Below, piece after piece: positions 33,262-41,458 of a stretch of 64,000 nt of DNA. The translations under genes and the position numbers were made by a program. Numbering within the stretch: the first letter of the stretch is position 1; each line of letters starts with the position of its first letter. Source of the stretch: Mycobacterium sp. BK086 (GTDB lineage Bacteria; Actinomycetota; Actinomycetes; Mycobacteriales; Mycobacteriaceae); assembly GCA_004362315.1 (NCBI GenBank), contig SNWL01000009.1, positions 186,001 to 250,000 of the forward strand, written 5' to 3'. The notes under the pieces were generated by a model, which saw only the letters and a list, made by a program, of their open reading frames with translations, made no database searches and was not told the origin of the DNA.

Positions 33262-34399
33262 GATCGAGGCCGATGCCCGGGCTCTGCGATTGAGCCGCCG
33301 TGAGCGGGCCTTGGCCCAGATGGAGGCCCACGACCTTGACGTGCTGGTGCTCGGCCGTCAGGCCAACGTCCGCTACATTTCCGGTGCCCCCCAGCTGTGG
33401 GTAGTGGGCACCCGCCCGTTCGGGCCCATCTGCGAATTCGTGCGCGCCACCGGCGAGATCCATCTCAACAGCACGTGGGATGAGGGCATTCCCGAGGAGA
33501 TCCCGCACGAGAATCTGTATGGGTTCGCCTGGAACCCGATGACATTGGTCGAAATCCTGAAGGGCATCAAGGGCGCCGATACCGCGCGCCGAGTCGGAAC
33601 TGATGCGCTGACACCGACTTTCGCCAAACTGTTGCCCATGGCGTTCCCGAACGCGGAGTTGGTGGACGCTGAGCAGGCCATGCAGGCTGCCCGGCGGATC
33701 AAGACTCCGCAGGAAGTGCAGGCCTTGCGGCACGCGCTGGCGATCGCCGAGGAGGGCCTGGCCGCGGGGGTGGCGGCGCTCCGTGCGGGAACCACCGCAA
33801 AGTTCCTCACCGCTGCGGTGTTGGAGGCGGAGGCCGCCGGCGGGGTGAGTACGCCCGCAACTCAAGAGGCCGCCTGGGTGACATCGAAGGAACATCCATG
33901 GCGGCACACCGGGGGCGGTGGAGCGATACGCGAGGATGACCTGGTGGTGTTGTCGGCCGGAGTGCTGGCCGACGGTTACGTGGCTGAAGTGGCCCGCACG
34001 TTCTACGTCGGTGAGCCGACTGACGCCGTGCGCGAGCTCTTCCGTCGCAGAGATGCCCTGTGGGACAGGCTTATCGAGGCTTGTCGGCCCGGGATGCCTG
34101 CGAGCGCATTGCTGGGTGCCTACGCTGAGGCCGGCGAGCAACTGCCGGTCATGCCGGTGGCCCACGGCCTCGGTCTGGGCTTCGACCCACCGGTCGTCTC
34201 ACCCCAGCTGCGGGTGACCGCCGACGCCGAAGTGCTGGAGGCCGGAATGGTGTTGGCCGTCACCGCCCACGTCTGGGCTGAGTCGGTCGGTTCGGTGGTC
34301 ACCCGGGACGCTGTGCTGATCACGGCCGACGGGTGCGAGGTACTGACGTCTAGCCCGGCGTGGAGCGCCGCGGCGAGCGTCGGCCCAGCCAATGGCTGA
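33251..34399 (+). CDS. M24-fold protein with lost metal ligands
   Basis: A 382-residue creatinase/prolidase-fold protein directly after an intact paralogue. Alignment by eye to the family motifs shows the metal ligands largely replaced: S235 and E246 (LSAGVLADGYVAEVARTF) for the two Asp, T338 (VLAVTAHVW) and R352 (VTRDAVLIT) for the two Glu. Only H305 in HGLGLGF is kept. It is therefore probably a non-metallo lyase-like enzyme, as creatinase itself is metal-free, or a regulatory partner of the preceding gene. The start is ATG 33251, preceded by GAGGTG. It overlaps the crotonase gene by 8 bases. Confidence 0.82.
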   Translation: MGIEIEADARALRLSRRERALAQMEAHDLDVLVLGRQANVRYISGAPQLWVVGTRPFGPICEFVRATGEIHLNSTWDEGIPEEIPHENLYGFAWNPMTLVEILKGIKGADTARRVGTDALTPTFAKLLPMAFPNAELVDAEQAMQAARRIKTPQEVQALRHALAIAEEGLAAGVAALRAGTTAKFLTAAVLEAEAAGGVSTPATQEAAWVTSKEHPWRHTGGGGAIREDDLVVLSAGVLADGYVAEVARTFYVGEPTDAVRELFRRRDALWDRLIEACRPGMPASALLGAYAEAGEQLPVMPVAHGLGLGFDPPVVSPQLRVTADAEVLEAGMVLAVTAHVWAESVGSVVTRDAVLITADGCEVLTSSPAWSAAASVGPANG

Positions 34400-35387
34400 G
34401 AGCACGCGACCATCGGCCGAGGAGATCATCCTCTACGACAAGAACCCGAAGACCAAGATCGCCACGATCACCTTCAACCGGCCCGAGTTCCTCAACGCGC
34501 CGACGATCGAAGCGCGTCTGCGTTATTCGGATCTGCTCTACCGGGCCGGGGTAGACGATCAGGTCAAGGTTCTGGTGATCCGAGGTGCCGGCGAAGACCT
34601 CGGCAGCGGCGCCGACCTTCCCGAATTCATGGAAGTGCAGAACGACGAGGACCAGACACGACGGCTCTCGGAGTTCCGGATCCCGCCAGGCGACGTGAAA
34701 TACCCACCGCCGGGGACGTTTCGGCGTGGCGCGTCGGTCGGAGCCTGGTACGCAAGCCCGCAGTCCGGTATCCGAACCCTGCAGGACTTCAAGAAGATCT
34801 CGATCCTGGAGGTCAAGGGGTACTGCTACGGCTGGCACTTCTATCAGGCGGCCGACGCGGATCTGGTGATCTCCTCCGATGACGCACTGTTCGGCCATCC
34901 GTCGTTCCGTTACTACGGCTGGGGTCCCCGGATGTGGTGGTGGACCCAGATGATGGGCATTCGGAAGTTCCAGGAGATGGTCTACACCGGCCGGCCGTTC
35001 ACGGCCGACGAGATGTACGAGTGCAACTTCCTCAACAGCGTGGTGACCCGCGAGGAGCTCGAGGTCGAGGTCGAGCGGTATGCGCTGGCATGCGCGCGAA
35101 ATCGGCCAACCGACACCGTCTTTCAGCAGAAGATGTTCTTCGAGGTGTTCAAACAGTTCCAGGGCGAGTACCTGGGCAGCCTGCTCGGCAGCACCTTCGA
35201 GTCGCTGGGCGGTGTGGCGGCCCGTGACGAGGACGAGTTCGACATGCACGAGGGATTGGGCACCGGTCTTGCCGGTGCGGTGAAGGACAACGACAGTAAA
35301 TTCCCGCCGGAGTGGCGCTTGTCGAAGTCCGGCCGCAAGAAAGCCAAGGCCGACAAAGACGCCAAGCCCAAGAAAAAGAAGAAGTAG
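34392..35387 (+). CDS. Enoyl-CoA hydratase/isomerase family protein with long C-terminus
   Basis: A 331-residue crotonase, longer than the usual 260. The oxyanion segments are GSGADLPEF and VKGYCYGWHFYQAADADL; an atypical GHPSFRYYGWGP replaces the common hydratase Glu motif, so classical hydration is doubtful. A large insertion lies between residues 80 and 120, and the C-terminus ends in a Lys-rich tail (KPKKKKK). It probably acts on a bulky CoA thioester made by the CaiB-type transferase that follows 2 bases later. A ring-opening hydrolase or isomerase role is possible. Confidence 0.83.
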   Translation: MAESTRPSAEEIILYDKNPKTKIATITFNRPEFLNAPTIEARLRYSDLLYRAGVDDQVKVLVIRGAGEDLGSGADLPEFMEVQNDEDQTRRLSEFRIPPGDVKYPPPGTFRRGASVGAWYASPQSGIRTLQDFKKISILEVKGYCYGWHFYQAADADLVISSDDALFGHPSFRYYGWGPRMWWWTQMMGIRKFQEMVYTGRPFTADEMYECNFLNSVVTREELEVEVERYALACARNRPTDTVFQQKMFFEVFKQFQGEYLGSLLGSTFESLGGVAARDEDEFDMHEGLGTGLAGAVKDNDSKFPPEWRLSKSGRKKAKADKDAKPKKKKK

Positions 35388-35389
35388 TG

Positions 35390-37777
35390 ATGGCCGATTC
35401 ACCACTGACCGGTTTCGTCGTGGTCGACCTGTCGACCGGGATCGCCGGCGGCTACTGCACCAAGCTGCTCTCCGACGGCGGTGCCGAGGTGATCAAAGTC
35501 GAGGCTCCCGAAGGGGATCCGCTGCGCCGATGGTCGGCCTCGGGCGCGGCGATCGGACCGGGGGAGGACGGGGCGCTGTTCAGCTTCCTGGCCGGCGGCA
35601 AGCGCAGCGTGGTCGCGGATCCCGCCGAGGATCTGGCGATGGTGAACGACCTGCTGGCCTGCGCCGACGCCGTGGTGTGGTCGCCGGGCTCACCTCTGGC
35701 CGATGCGTTGGCGCCTGCCGAGGTGCACGCCGCGCACCCGCACCTGATCGTCGCCGCGATTACTCCGTTCGGCCTGCACGGCCCCTGGAGTGCTTGTGCT
35801 GCAACCGAATTCACGCTGCAGGCCTGGTCCGGCGGGATTGTCGGACTGGGACGTGGCGCACCGGACCGCGCGCCGGTGTACGTCGGGGGACAGGTGGGCG
35901 ACTATCTGTCGGGCTCCTATGCCAGTGCCGCGATCCTGGCGTCCCGGATGCGGGTACTCGGCGGCGGGGGTGGTGAGCTCATCGACCTGTCGATGCTCGA
36001 AAGCCACGTCATGGGGTTGACGTATTACCCGGTGACGTATTTCGAGATGCTGGGCCGGCCGTGGCGCGACTCCCGCAAGTTGACCGTGCCCGGTATCGCC
36101 CGGGTCAAGGACGGGCTGGTCGACGTCGGTTGCGGCACCGCCCAGCAGTGGTTCGACCTGTGCGCCATGACCGGCCATGAAGACTGGATCGACGAGGACG
36201 CGCCGCTGACGATCACCGAACAGGCCAACGAGAAGTCCGGTGAGCTGTACGCCTGGATGGCCGAACGCACCGGTGACGAGGTGCGCGATCTCGCGACAGC
36301 CTTCCGCATCCCCAATGCCCCGGTGGCCACCCCCGACACCGTGGAGTCGCTGGAGCACTTCGCCGCCCGTGAAGCGTTCGTCAGCCACCCGGCCGGCTTC
36401 CGCCAACCCGCCCCTCCCTACCGGATCGCCGGAGTGGCGTTGCGCCCGCCGTCGCTCGCGCCCCGACTGGGCGAACACACCGATCTGTACCGCGACACGC
36501 CAGGCAATCCACGGTCCGCAGGAATCGCTCCGGATCGGTTGCCGCTGAGTGGAATTCGGGTGGTCGACCTCACCACGTTCTGGGCCGGTCCGTCGTGCAC
36601 GCATCTGATGGCCCTGCTCGGCGCCGAGGTGATCCACGTCGAATCGGCCCGCAGGCCGGATGGCACCCGGATGATCGCCGGCGTCCCGGTGACCGAAGAC
36701 CAATGGTGGGAGAAGCAGCCGATCTTCGCGGCGCTGAACACCACCAAGAAGGACATCACGCTCGACCTGGGCACCGAACGCGGCCGGGAGCTCCTGCACC
36801 GGTTGATCGCCACCGCCGACGTCGTCGCCGAGAACTACACCCCGAGGGTGCTGGAATCCCTCGGCCTCGATTACCCGGCTGTGCAACAGATCCGGCCCGA
36901 TGTGGTGATGGTCCGGATGCCCGGCTTCGGGCTGGACGGACCGTGGCGGGACAACCCGGCATTCGCCTATGTCATCGAGGCCGCCGCAGGCATCAGCTGG
37001 CTCACCGGCTACCCGGACCGAAATCCCTACGAGCCGTACTCCCTTGGCGATCCGAACGCCGGACTGCACGCACTCAACGCGGTGCTGCTGGCGCTCGAGC
37101 ACCGCAGGCGCACCGGTGAAGGTGTGCTCATCGAGGCGGCCATGGTGGACGCGGCGCTCAACATCGCCGCCGAGCAGATCGTCGAATACAGCGCCTACGG
37201 TTCGGTTCTGGAGCGCGCGGGCAACAGGGGGCCGATCGCGTCACCGCAGAACCTCTACCAGACCAACGACATCGACGAGTTCGGCCGCGACGACTCCTGG
37301 ATCGCCATCGCGGTGGCCACCGACAAGCAGTGGCAGTCTCTGCGCGGCGTCCTCGGCGACCCGGACTGGGCCGCCGACCCCGACCTGGACACCGCGAGTG
37401 GCCGGCGTGCGCGTGAAGATTTTGTCGACGAGTTCATCGGTGCGTGGTGCCGCGAGCGAACCGGTGACGAGATCGTGGCCGCCCTGTGGCCGGCTGGCGT
37501 CCCGGTGGCCAAGGTGATGCAGCCCCACCGGCAACCCGAGCTCGAACAACTTCGCGCACGCGGATTCTTCGAGATCCTGGACCATCCGGTCAGCGCGCCG
37601 GCCCGGTTCACGACCATGCCGTTCCAGCTCTCTCGCGGGCGGCGGCCCGTGCACGGCTCGCCGGCACCCCTGCTCGGTCAGCACAACCACGAGGTACTCA
37701 CCGCCCTCGGCCTGTCTCCAGAGGAGATCGCAGCGCTGGAAACCGAGGGGGTCATCGGCGCTGGGTATTGCGGTTAG
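35390..37777 (+). CDS. Double-domain CaiB/BaiF family CoA-transferase
   Basis: A 795-residue protein formed by two class III CoA-transferase domains in tandem. The first covers residues 1 to about 375 (VVDLSTGIAGGYCTKLL; probable catalytic D171 in GQVGDYLSG). The second covers about 385-790 (VVDLTTFWAGPSCTHLMALLG; D554 in SLGDPNAGLH). Single-domain family members are near 400 residues. It should move CoA between a donor acyl-CoA and a free carboxylic acid. Domain 1 is shorter around residues 65-100 and may be partly degenerate, though its Asp is kept. The start is ATG 35390, two bases after the crotonase stop. Confidence 0.88.
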   Translation: MADSPLTGFVVVDLSTGIAGGYCTKLLSDGGAEVIKVEAPEGDPLRRWSASGAAIGPGEDGALFSFLAGGKRSVVADPAEDLAMVNDLLACADAVVWSPGSPLADALAPAEVHAAHPHLIVAAITPFGLHGPWSACAATEFTLQAWSGGIVGLGRGAPDRAPVYVGGQVGDYLSGSYASAAILASRMRVLGGGGGELIDLSMLESHVMGLTYYPVTYFEMLGRPWRDSRKLTVPGIARVKDGLVDVGCGTAQQWFDLCAMTGHEDWIDEDAPLTITEQANEKSGELYAWMAERTGDEVRDLATAFRIPNAPVATPDTVESLEHFAAREAFVSHPAGFRQPAPPYRIAGVALRPPSLAPRLGEHTDLYRDTPGNPRSAGIAPDRLPLSGIRVVDLTTFWAGPSCTHLMALLGAEVIHVESARRPDGTRMIAGVPVTEDQWWEKQPIFAALNTTKKDITLDLGTERGRELLHRLIATADVVAENYTPRVLESLGLDYPAVQQIRPDVVMVRMPGFGLDGPWRDNPAFAYVIEAAAGISWLTGYPDRNPYEPYSLGDPNAGLHALNAVLLALEHRRRTGEGVLIEAAMVDAALNIAAEQIVEYSAYGSVLERAGNRGPIASPQNLYQTNDIDEFGRDDSWIAIAVATDKQWQSLRGVLGDPDWAADPDLDTASGRRAREDFVDEFIGAWCRERTGDEIVAALWPAGVPVAKVMQPHRQPELEQLRARGFFEILDHPVSAPARFTTMPFQLSRGRRPVHGSPAPLLGQHNHEVLTALGLSPEEIAALETEGVIGAGYCG

Positions 37778-37784
37778 TCCATAA

Positions 37785-37801
37785 TGAGAATATCGTTCTC
37801 A
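37785..37801. promoter_or_regulatory. Operator of the TGAGAA-N5-TTCTCA family (site 3)
   Basis: TGAGAATATCGTTCTCA is a perfect 6-base-arm palindrome with a 5-base centre, in the 45-base gap between the CoA-transferase stop and the amidohydrolase start. It suggests a separate promoter for the amidohydrolase-fadD pair. An AGGAGGA ribosome-binding site follows at 37812. Confidence 0.6.
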
Positions 37802-37822
37802 CGAGAAACTTAGGAGGATTTC

Positions 37823-39013
37823 ATGGGGCAGCTGTCGCACCGGGTGGACATTCCGTTTCCGCTGTTCGACGCGGACAACCATCTCTATGAGCCGCCGGAG
37901 GCGCTGACCAAGTACCTCCCCAAGGAGTACAAGGACCTGGTCCAGTACGTCGAGGTCAACGGGCGTACCAAGATCGCGCTGCGCGGCCAGATCAGCAACT
38001 ACATCCCGAACCCGACGTTCTCGGTGGTCGCCAAGCCGGGTGCGTGGGAGGAGTACTTCAAGTTCGGCAACCCCGACGGCAAGAGCAAGCGCGAGCTGTT
38101 CGGCGAGCCGATGCGTGCCATCCCGGCCTTCTTCGAGCCCGGCCCGCGCCTCGAGGTGATGAACGAGCTCGGCATCGACCGCTCGTTGATGTTCCCGACG
38201 CTGGCAAGCCTCATCGAGGAGCGCCTCGCCGACGATCCGGTCGCCATCCACGTCCTGATCCACTCGCTGAACCAGTGGCTCGACGAGGTGTGGGGCTTCA
38301 ACTACCAGAACCGCATCTTCACCACGCCGGTGATCACGCTGCCGATCGTCGAGAAGGCGATCGAGGAGCTCGAGTGGTGCGTCAAGCGCGGCGCCCGCGC
38401 GATCCTGGTCCGTCCCGCACCGGTGCCCGGCTTCCGCGGGCCGCGCTCGTTCGCGCTGCCGGAGTTCGATCCCTTCTGGGAGCGCGTCGTTCACCATGAC
38501 GTGTTCGTCGGCATGCACTCCTCGGACAGCGGCTACTCGCGCTACACCTCGGAATGGGACGGCTCGGTGCAGGAGATGCTGCCGTTCCAGACCAACGCGA
38601 TGGGCATCCTCAACGAGTGGCGCCCGATCCAGGACGCGGTGGCCTCCTGGGTCATCCACGGCGCGCTCTTCCGGCACCCCAAGCTGAAGGTCGGCATCGT
38701 CGAGGCCGGCTCGAAGTGGATGTTCCCGCTGCTGGACTCCATGGCCGAGGTGTGGAAGAAGGCGCCGGAAGCCTTCCTGGGCAACCCGATCGAAGAGATC
38801 AAGAACCGCATCTACGTCAGCCCGTTCTACGAAGAGGGCATCGACCAGCTGGTCAACCTGATCGGCGTGGACAACGTGCTGTACGGCTCGGACTGGCCGC
38901 ACCCGGAGGGGCTTGCCGAACCGACCCACTATGTGACGGCACTGGAGCACCTGTCTGTCGATGATCAGGCAAAGATCATGGGCGGCAACCTGTCTCGCCT
39001 CGTCACGGTGTGA
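37823..39013 (+). CDS. Amidohydrolase family protein (TIM-barrel metal hydrolase)
   Basis: A 396-residue paralogue of the protein at 30830. Metal-site candidates are FDADNHLYEP near the N-terminus, FVGMHSSDSGYS centrally, and NVLYGSDWPHPEG near the C-terminus. It has a very strong ribosome-binding site (AGGAGGA), which suggests high expression. Its role is likely hydrolysis or decarboxylation of an intermediate, distinct from the first copy because it is driven from its own operator. The stop overlaps the acyl-CoA ligase start (GTGA). Confidence 0.87.
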   Translation: MGQLSHRVDIPFPLFDADNHLYEPPEALTKYLPKEYKDLVQYVEVNGRTKIALRGQISNYIPNPTFSVVAKPGAWEEYFKFGNPDGKSKRELFGEPMRAIPAFFEPGPRLEVMNELGIDRSLMFPTLASLIEERLADDPVAIHVLIHSLNQWLDEVWGFNYQNRIFTTPVITLPIVEKAIEELEWCVKRGARAILVRPAPVPGFRGPRSFALPEFDPFWERVVHHDVFVGMHSSDSGYSRYTSEWDGSVQEMLPFQTNAMGILNEWRPIQDAVASWVIHGALFRHPKLKVGIVEAGSKWMFPLLDSMAEVWKKAPEAFLGNPIEEIKNRIYVSPFYEEGIDQLVNLIGVDNVLYGSDWPHPEGLAEPTHYVTALEHLSVDDQAKIMGGNLSRLVTV

Positions 39014-40455
39014 CAGACAGTCAAACCTGGCAGACCATCCCCGAGATGGTCTTGAGCGCGGCGGACCGGTTCGGCGACTCTGAAGCAGTCGTCGACGGTC
39101 CGCTGCGTCTCACGTTCACCGAGGTCGCTCAGCGGGTGCGGTGTGCCGCAGGGGCATTCGCCGAGCTGGGCGTCGACAAGGGCGACCGGGTCGCGATCTG
39201 GGCGCCCAACTCCGCGCAGTGGATGATCGCCGCCTTCGGTGTGCTCACCGCAGGCGGCATCGTCGTCCCGGTCAGCACCCGCTACAAGCAGGCCGAAGCC
39301 GCCGACATCATCACCCGCAGCGGCGCCAAGGCCGTGCTGATCGAGAAGGGTTTCCTGGGGCAGGATTTCGCCACTCCGCCCGGCGTTCCCGCGATCGACC
39401 TGAAGTCCGGCTTCCTGGAGTCGGGGAGCCCTTTCGAACGGCCCGTCAGCGGGACCGACATCGCGGACATCATCTACACATCCGGCACCACCGGCCGGCC
39501 CAAGGGCGTGATGATGAATCATCTGCAGAACCTGCGGATGTACGCTGAGTGGTGCGATCTGGCCGACCTGCGCCGCGGTGACCGCTATCTGATCGTCAAT
39601 CCGTTCTTCCACACCTTTGGCTACAAGGCCGGCTGCATCGCGACGTTCATCCGTGGCGCCACGATGGTGCCGGTTTCGGTGTTCGATGTCGACCGCGTGG
39701 TCGAGCTGATCGCCACCGAGCGCATCACCATGCTGCCCGGCCCGCCGACGCTGTATCACTCGCTGCTGGCAGTGCCGGACAAGAGCGCGCTGGCCACGCT
39801 GCGCGCCGGGGTGACCGGTGCCGCCGACATCCCCGTCGAACTCATCAGGCGGGTGCACGAAGAGCTGCCGTTCCAGACGCTGGCCACCGGCTACGGACTG
39901 ACCGAGGCGGGCACGGCGACGCTGTCGCGACCCGGGGACTCGTTCGAAGACGTCGCCACCACGGCGGGCCTGCCCTGCGACGGGGTCGAGGTGCGCATCG
40001 CCGACGACGACGAGGTGCTGGTGCGCGGCTACAGCGTGATGCAGGGCTACTTCGACGATCCGGCCGGCACGTCCGAGGCGATCGACGCGGACGGCTGGCT
40101 GCACACCGGCGACCTGGGCAGCTTCACCGAATCCGGACGACTCAAGATCGTCGGCCGCAAGAAGGACATGTTCATCGTCGGCGGGTTCAATGCCTACCCG
40201 GCCGAGATCGAGGGCTTCCTGATGGAGCATCCCGCCGTGGCTCAGGCGGCGGTCATCGGCATTCCCGACGAACGGCTCGGCCAGGTGGGCAAGGCGTTCG
40301 TGGTGCTCAAGGGGGATGCGGACCTCACTGCCGAGGGTCTGATCAGCTGGAGCAAGGACCGGATGGCCGGATTCAAGGTGCCCCGGGTCGTCGCCTTCGT
40401 CGACGCGCTGCCGCTCAATGCGACCGGCAAGGTGATGAAGGACCAGTTGCGCTGA
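39010..40455 (+). CDS. Acyl-CoA synthetase, FadD3-like
   Basis: A 481-residue adenylate-forming ligase. YTSGTTGRPKGVMMNH is the A3 loop, ATGYGLTEAG is A5, WLHTGDLGSF is A7, and the C-terminal lysine is in LNATGKVMKDQLR. Length and style resemble FadD3, which activates the indane-dione propionate left after steroid A/B ring cleavage, but motifs shared by all ligases cannot settle this. It likely primes a carboxylic acid from this cluster for beta-oxidation-like steps. The start GTG overlaps the amidohydrolase stop. Confidence 0.87.
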   Translation: MTDSQTWQTIPEMVLSAADRFGDSEAVVDGPLRLTFTEVAQRVRCAAGAFAELGVDKGDRVAIWAPNSAQWMIAAFGVLTAGGIVVPVSTRYKQAEAADIITRSGAKAVLIEKGFLGQDFATPPGVPAIDLKSGFLESGSPFERPVSGTDIADIIYTSGTTGRPKGVMMNHLQNLRMYAEWCDLADLRRGDRYLIVNPFFHTFGYKAGCIATFIRGATMVPVSVFDVDRVVELIATERITMLPGPPTLYHSLLAVPDKSALATLRAGVTGAADIPVELIRRVHEELPFQTLATGYGLTEAGTATLSRPGDSFEDVATTAGLPCDGVEVRIADDDEVLVRGYSVMQGYFDDPAGTSEAIDADGWLHTGDLGSFTESGRLKIVGRKKDMFIVGGFNAYPAEIEGFLMEHPAVAQAAVIGIPDERLGQVGKAFVVLKGDADLTAEGLISWSKDRMAGFKVPRVVAFVDALPLNATGKVMKDQLR

Positions 40456-40460
40456 ATTGC

Positions 40461-40477
40461 CGGAAATATCATTTCCG
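40461..40477. promoter_or_regulatory. Palindrome after fadD-like gene
   Basis: CGGAAATATCATTTCCG is a perfect 7-base-arm palindrome with ATC at its centre, 6 bases after the ligase stop. It shares the AATATC core with site 3 (10 of 17 positions). It may be a diverged operator or a short hairpin terminator; no T-run follows. Confidence 0.35.
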
Positions 40478-40535
40478 CACCATGATGGCGGAATTCAAGC
40501 CGCATCGACGCCAGTGCGACCGACCAACTTATCGC

Positions 40536-40560
40536 CTGGTGATAATGTCATTCTCACCAG
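40536..40560. promoter_or_regulatory. Operator of the TGAGAA-N5-TTCTCA family (site 4)
   Basis: The core TGATAATGTCATTCTCA (40540-40556) is framed by perfect arms CTGGTGA (40536-40542) and TCACCAG (40554-40560). It lies in the 246-base gap before the small peptide and the Mce-associated genes, so it probably controls that unit. Besides this site and the palindrome at 40461 the gap shows nothing further. Confidence 0.6.
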
Positions 40561-40701
40561 ATATCCCGCGCCGGCCGCGCGTGTCGGCGTGATTGCGCCC
40601 GGCGTTGCCGGTGCGTCGTCGACAATGAGCGGCGGCCAGGGCAGACCGCTCAGCCCCCGCCCGTACGCTGGCGGGATGTTTGGACCAGAGAGGAGTTCGA
40701 C

Positions 40702-40773
40702 ATGCGACGCATAGCTGCTGCAGCGCGCCGCGTGCCGAGCACGTGTGACATGTGTGAGTGCCATGGTGGCTGA
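40702..40773 (+). CDS. Small Cys-rich peptide / possible leader peptide
   Basis: A 23-codon open frame with a strong ribosome-binding site (AGAGAGGAG at 40687-40695, seven bases before ATG). The N-terminal half is basic and Ala-rich (RRIAAAARR), and the peptide ends CDMCECHGG, a C-x2-C-x-C motif. Its last 11 bases overlap the probable start of the Mce-associated gene, so translation could be coupled. The Cys codons close to the downstream start resemble in principle the cysteine-responsive leader peptides known in mycobacteria, though those carry consecutive Cys codons. A metal-binding micropeptide is the alternative. Real coding status is unproven. Confidence 0.5.
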   Translation: MRRIAAAARRVPSTCDMCECHGG

Positions 40774-41458
40774 CGTCAACGAAGAGGCCGCCGTGCTGGC
40801 CGAACTCGCCGAGGCCGAAGCGGCCGAGGCCGAAGCCCGCGCCGAGGCGGCGCGCGCCAAAGCGACCGCCGCACGGCTGCGCGGTTCGGAGCCGGAAGAA
40901 GACACCGCCGAAGACACCGAAGCGGCTGAGCCCATCGAGGATGTAGAGCTCGAGCCCCGTGGCTGGTGGTCGCGGATCGGCGCGGTGCTGGTCGCGGTGG
41001 TCGTGGTGGCGGTGGTGGCCATCGCATCGCTGGTGATGACGGGCCTGATGGTGGTTGGCCATCAGAAGGTCACCGCCCAGCGGGACCATCAGGCCGAGCT
41101 CGTCGACGCCGCACGCACGGGCGTGACGGCCTTGTTGTCGATCGACTACAACCGCGCCCAGCAGGATGTCCAACACGTGATCGATCTGTCGACCGGAACC
41201 TTCAGGGACGATTTCTCCAGGGGTGCCGACGATTTCGTGAAGACCGCACAGCAGTCCAAAGCGGTGACGGTCGGATCGATCAAGTCGGCTTCGTTGGAGA
41301 AGGAAACCCCCGACGGCGGAGTGGTGTTGCTGGCGGCGTCCTCGACCGTGACCAATGCCAATGGGGCACATCAGGATCCGCGCGCCTGGCGAATGAGCGT
41401 CACAGTGGCGCGCGATGGGGACAAATACAAGATGTCGAATGTGGAGTTCGTGCCATGA
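40763..41458 (+). CDS. Mce-associated membrane protein
   Basis: About 231 residues. The N-terminus is a charged Ala/Glu-rich helix (AELAEAEAAEAEARAEAARA, likely coiled coil) followed by acidic residues; one membrane helix lies near residues 72-100 (VLVAVVVVAVVAIASLVM). The rest is extracytoplasmic, with the pattern AQRDHQAELVDAARTGVTALLSIDYN typical of Mce-associated (Mam) proteins. Such proteins are thought to stabilise Mce lipid-import complexes. No yrbE or mce genes are in the window, so this is an orphan pair with 41455. The start is uncertain (ATG 40763, GTG 40766 or GTG 40745). Confidence 0.83.
   Translation: MVADVNEEAAVLAELAEAEAAEAEARAEAARAKATAARLRGSEPEEDTAEDTEAAEPIEDVELEPRGWWSRIGAVLVAVVVVAVVAIASLVMTGLMVVGHQKVTAQRDHQAELVDAARTGVTALLSIDYNRAQQDVQHVIDLSTGTFRDDFSRGADDFVKTAQQSKAVTVGSIKSASLEKETPDGGVVLLAASSTVTNANGAHQDPRAWRMSVTVARDGDKYKMSNVEFVP

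Noticed and set aside
35690-37102. A 470-codon minus-strand open frame opposite the CoA-transferase.
   Set aside because: Same reason: the plus-strand product matches the CaiB/BaiF family along its full length.
40702-40773. The small peptide as a mycofactocin precursor (MftA).
   Set aside because: MftA ends in a conserved Val-Tyr core after Gly residues; this peptide ends CHGG and no mycofactocin maturation genes are near.
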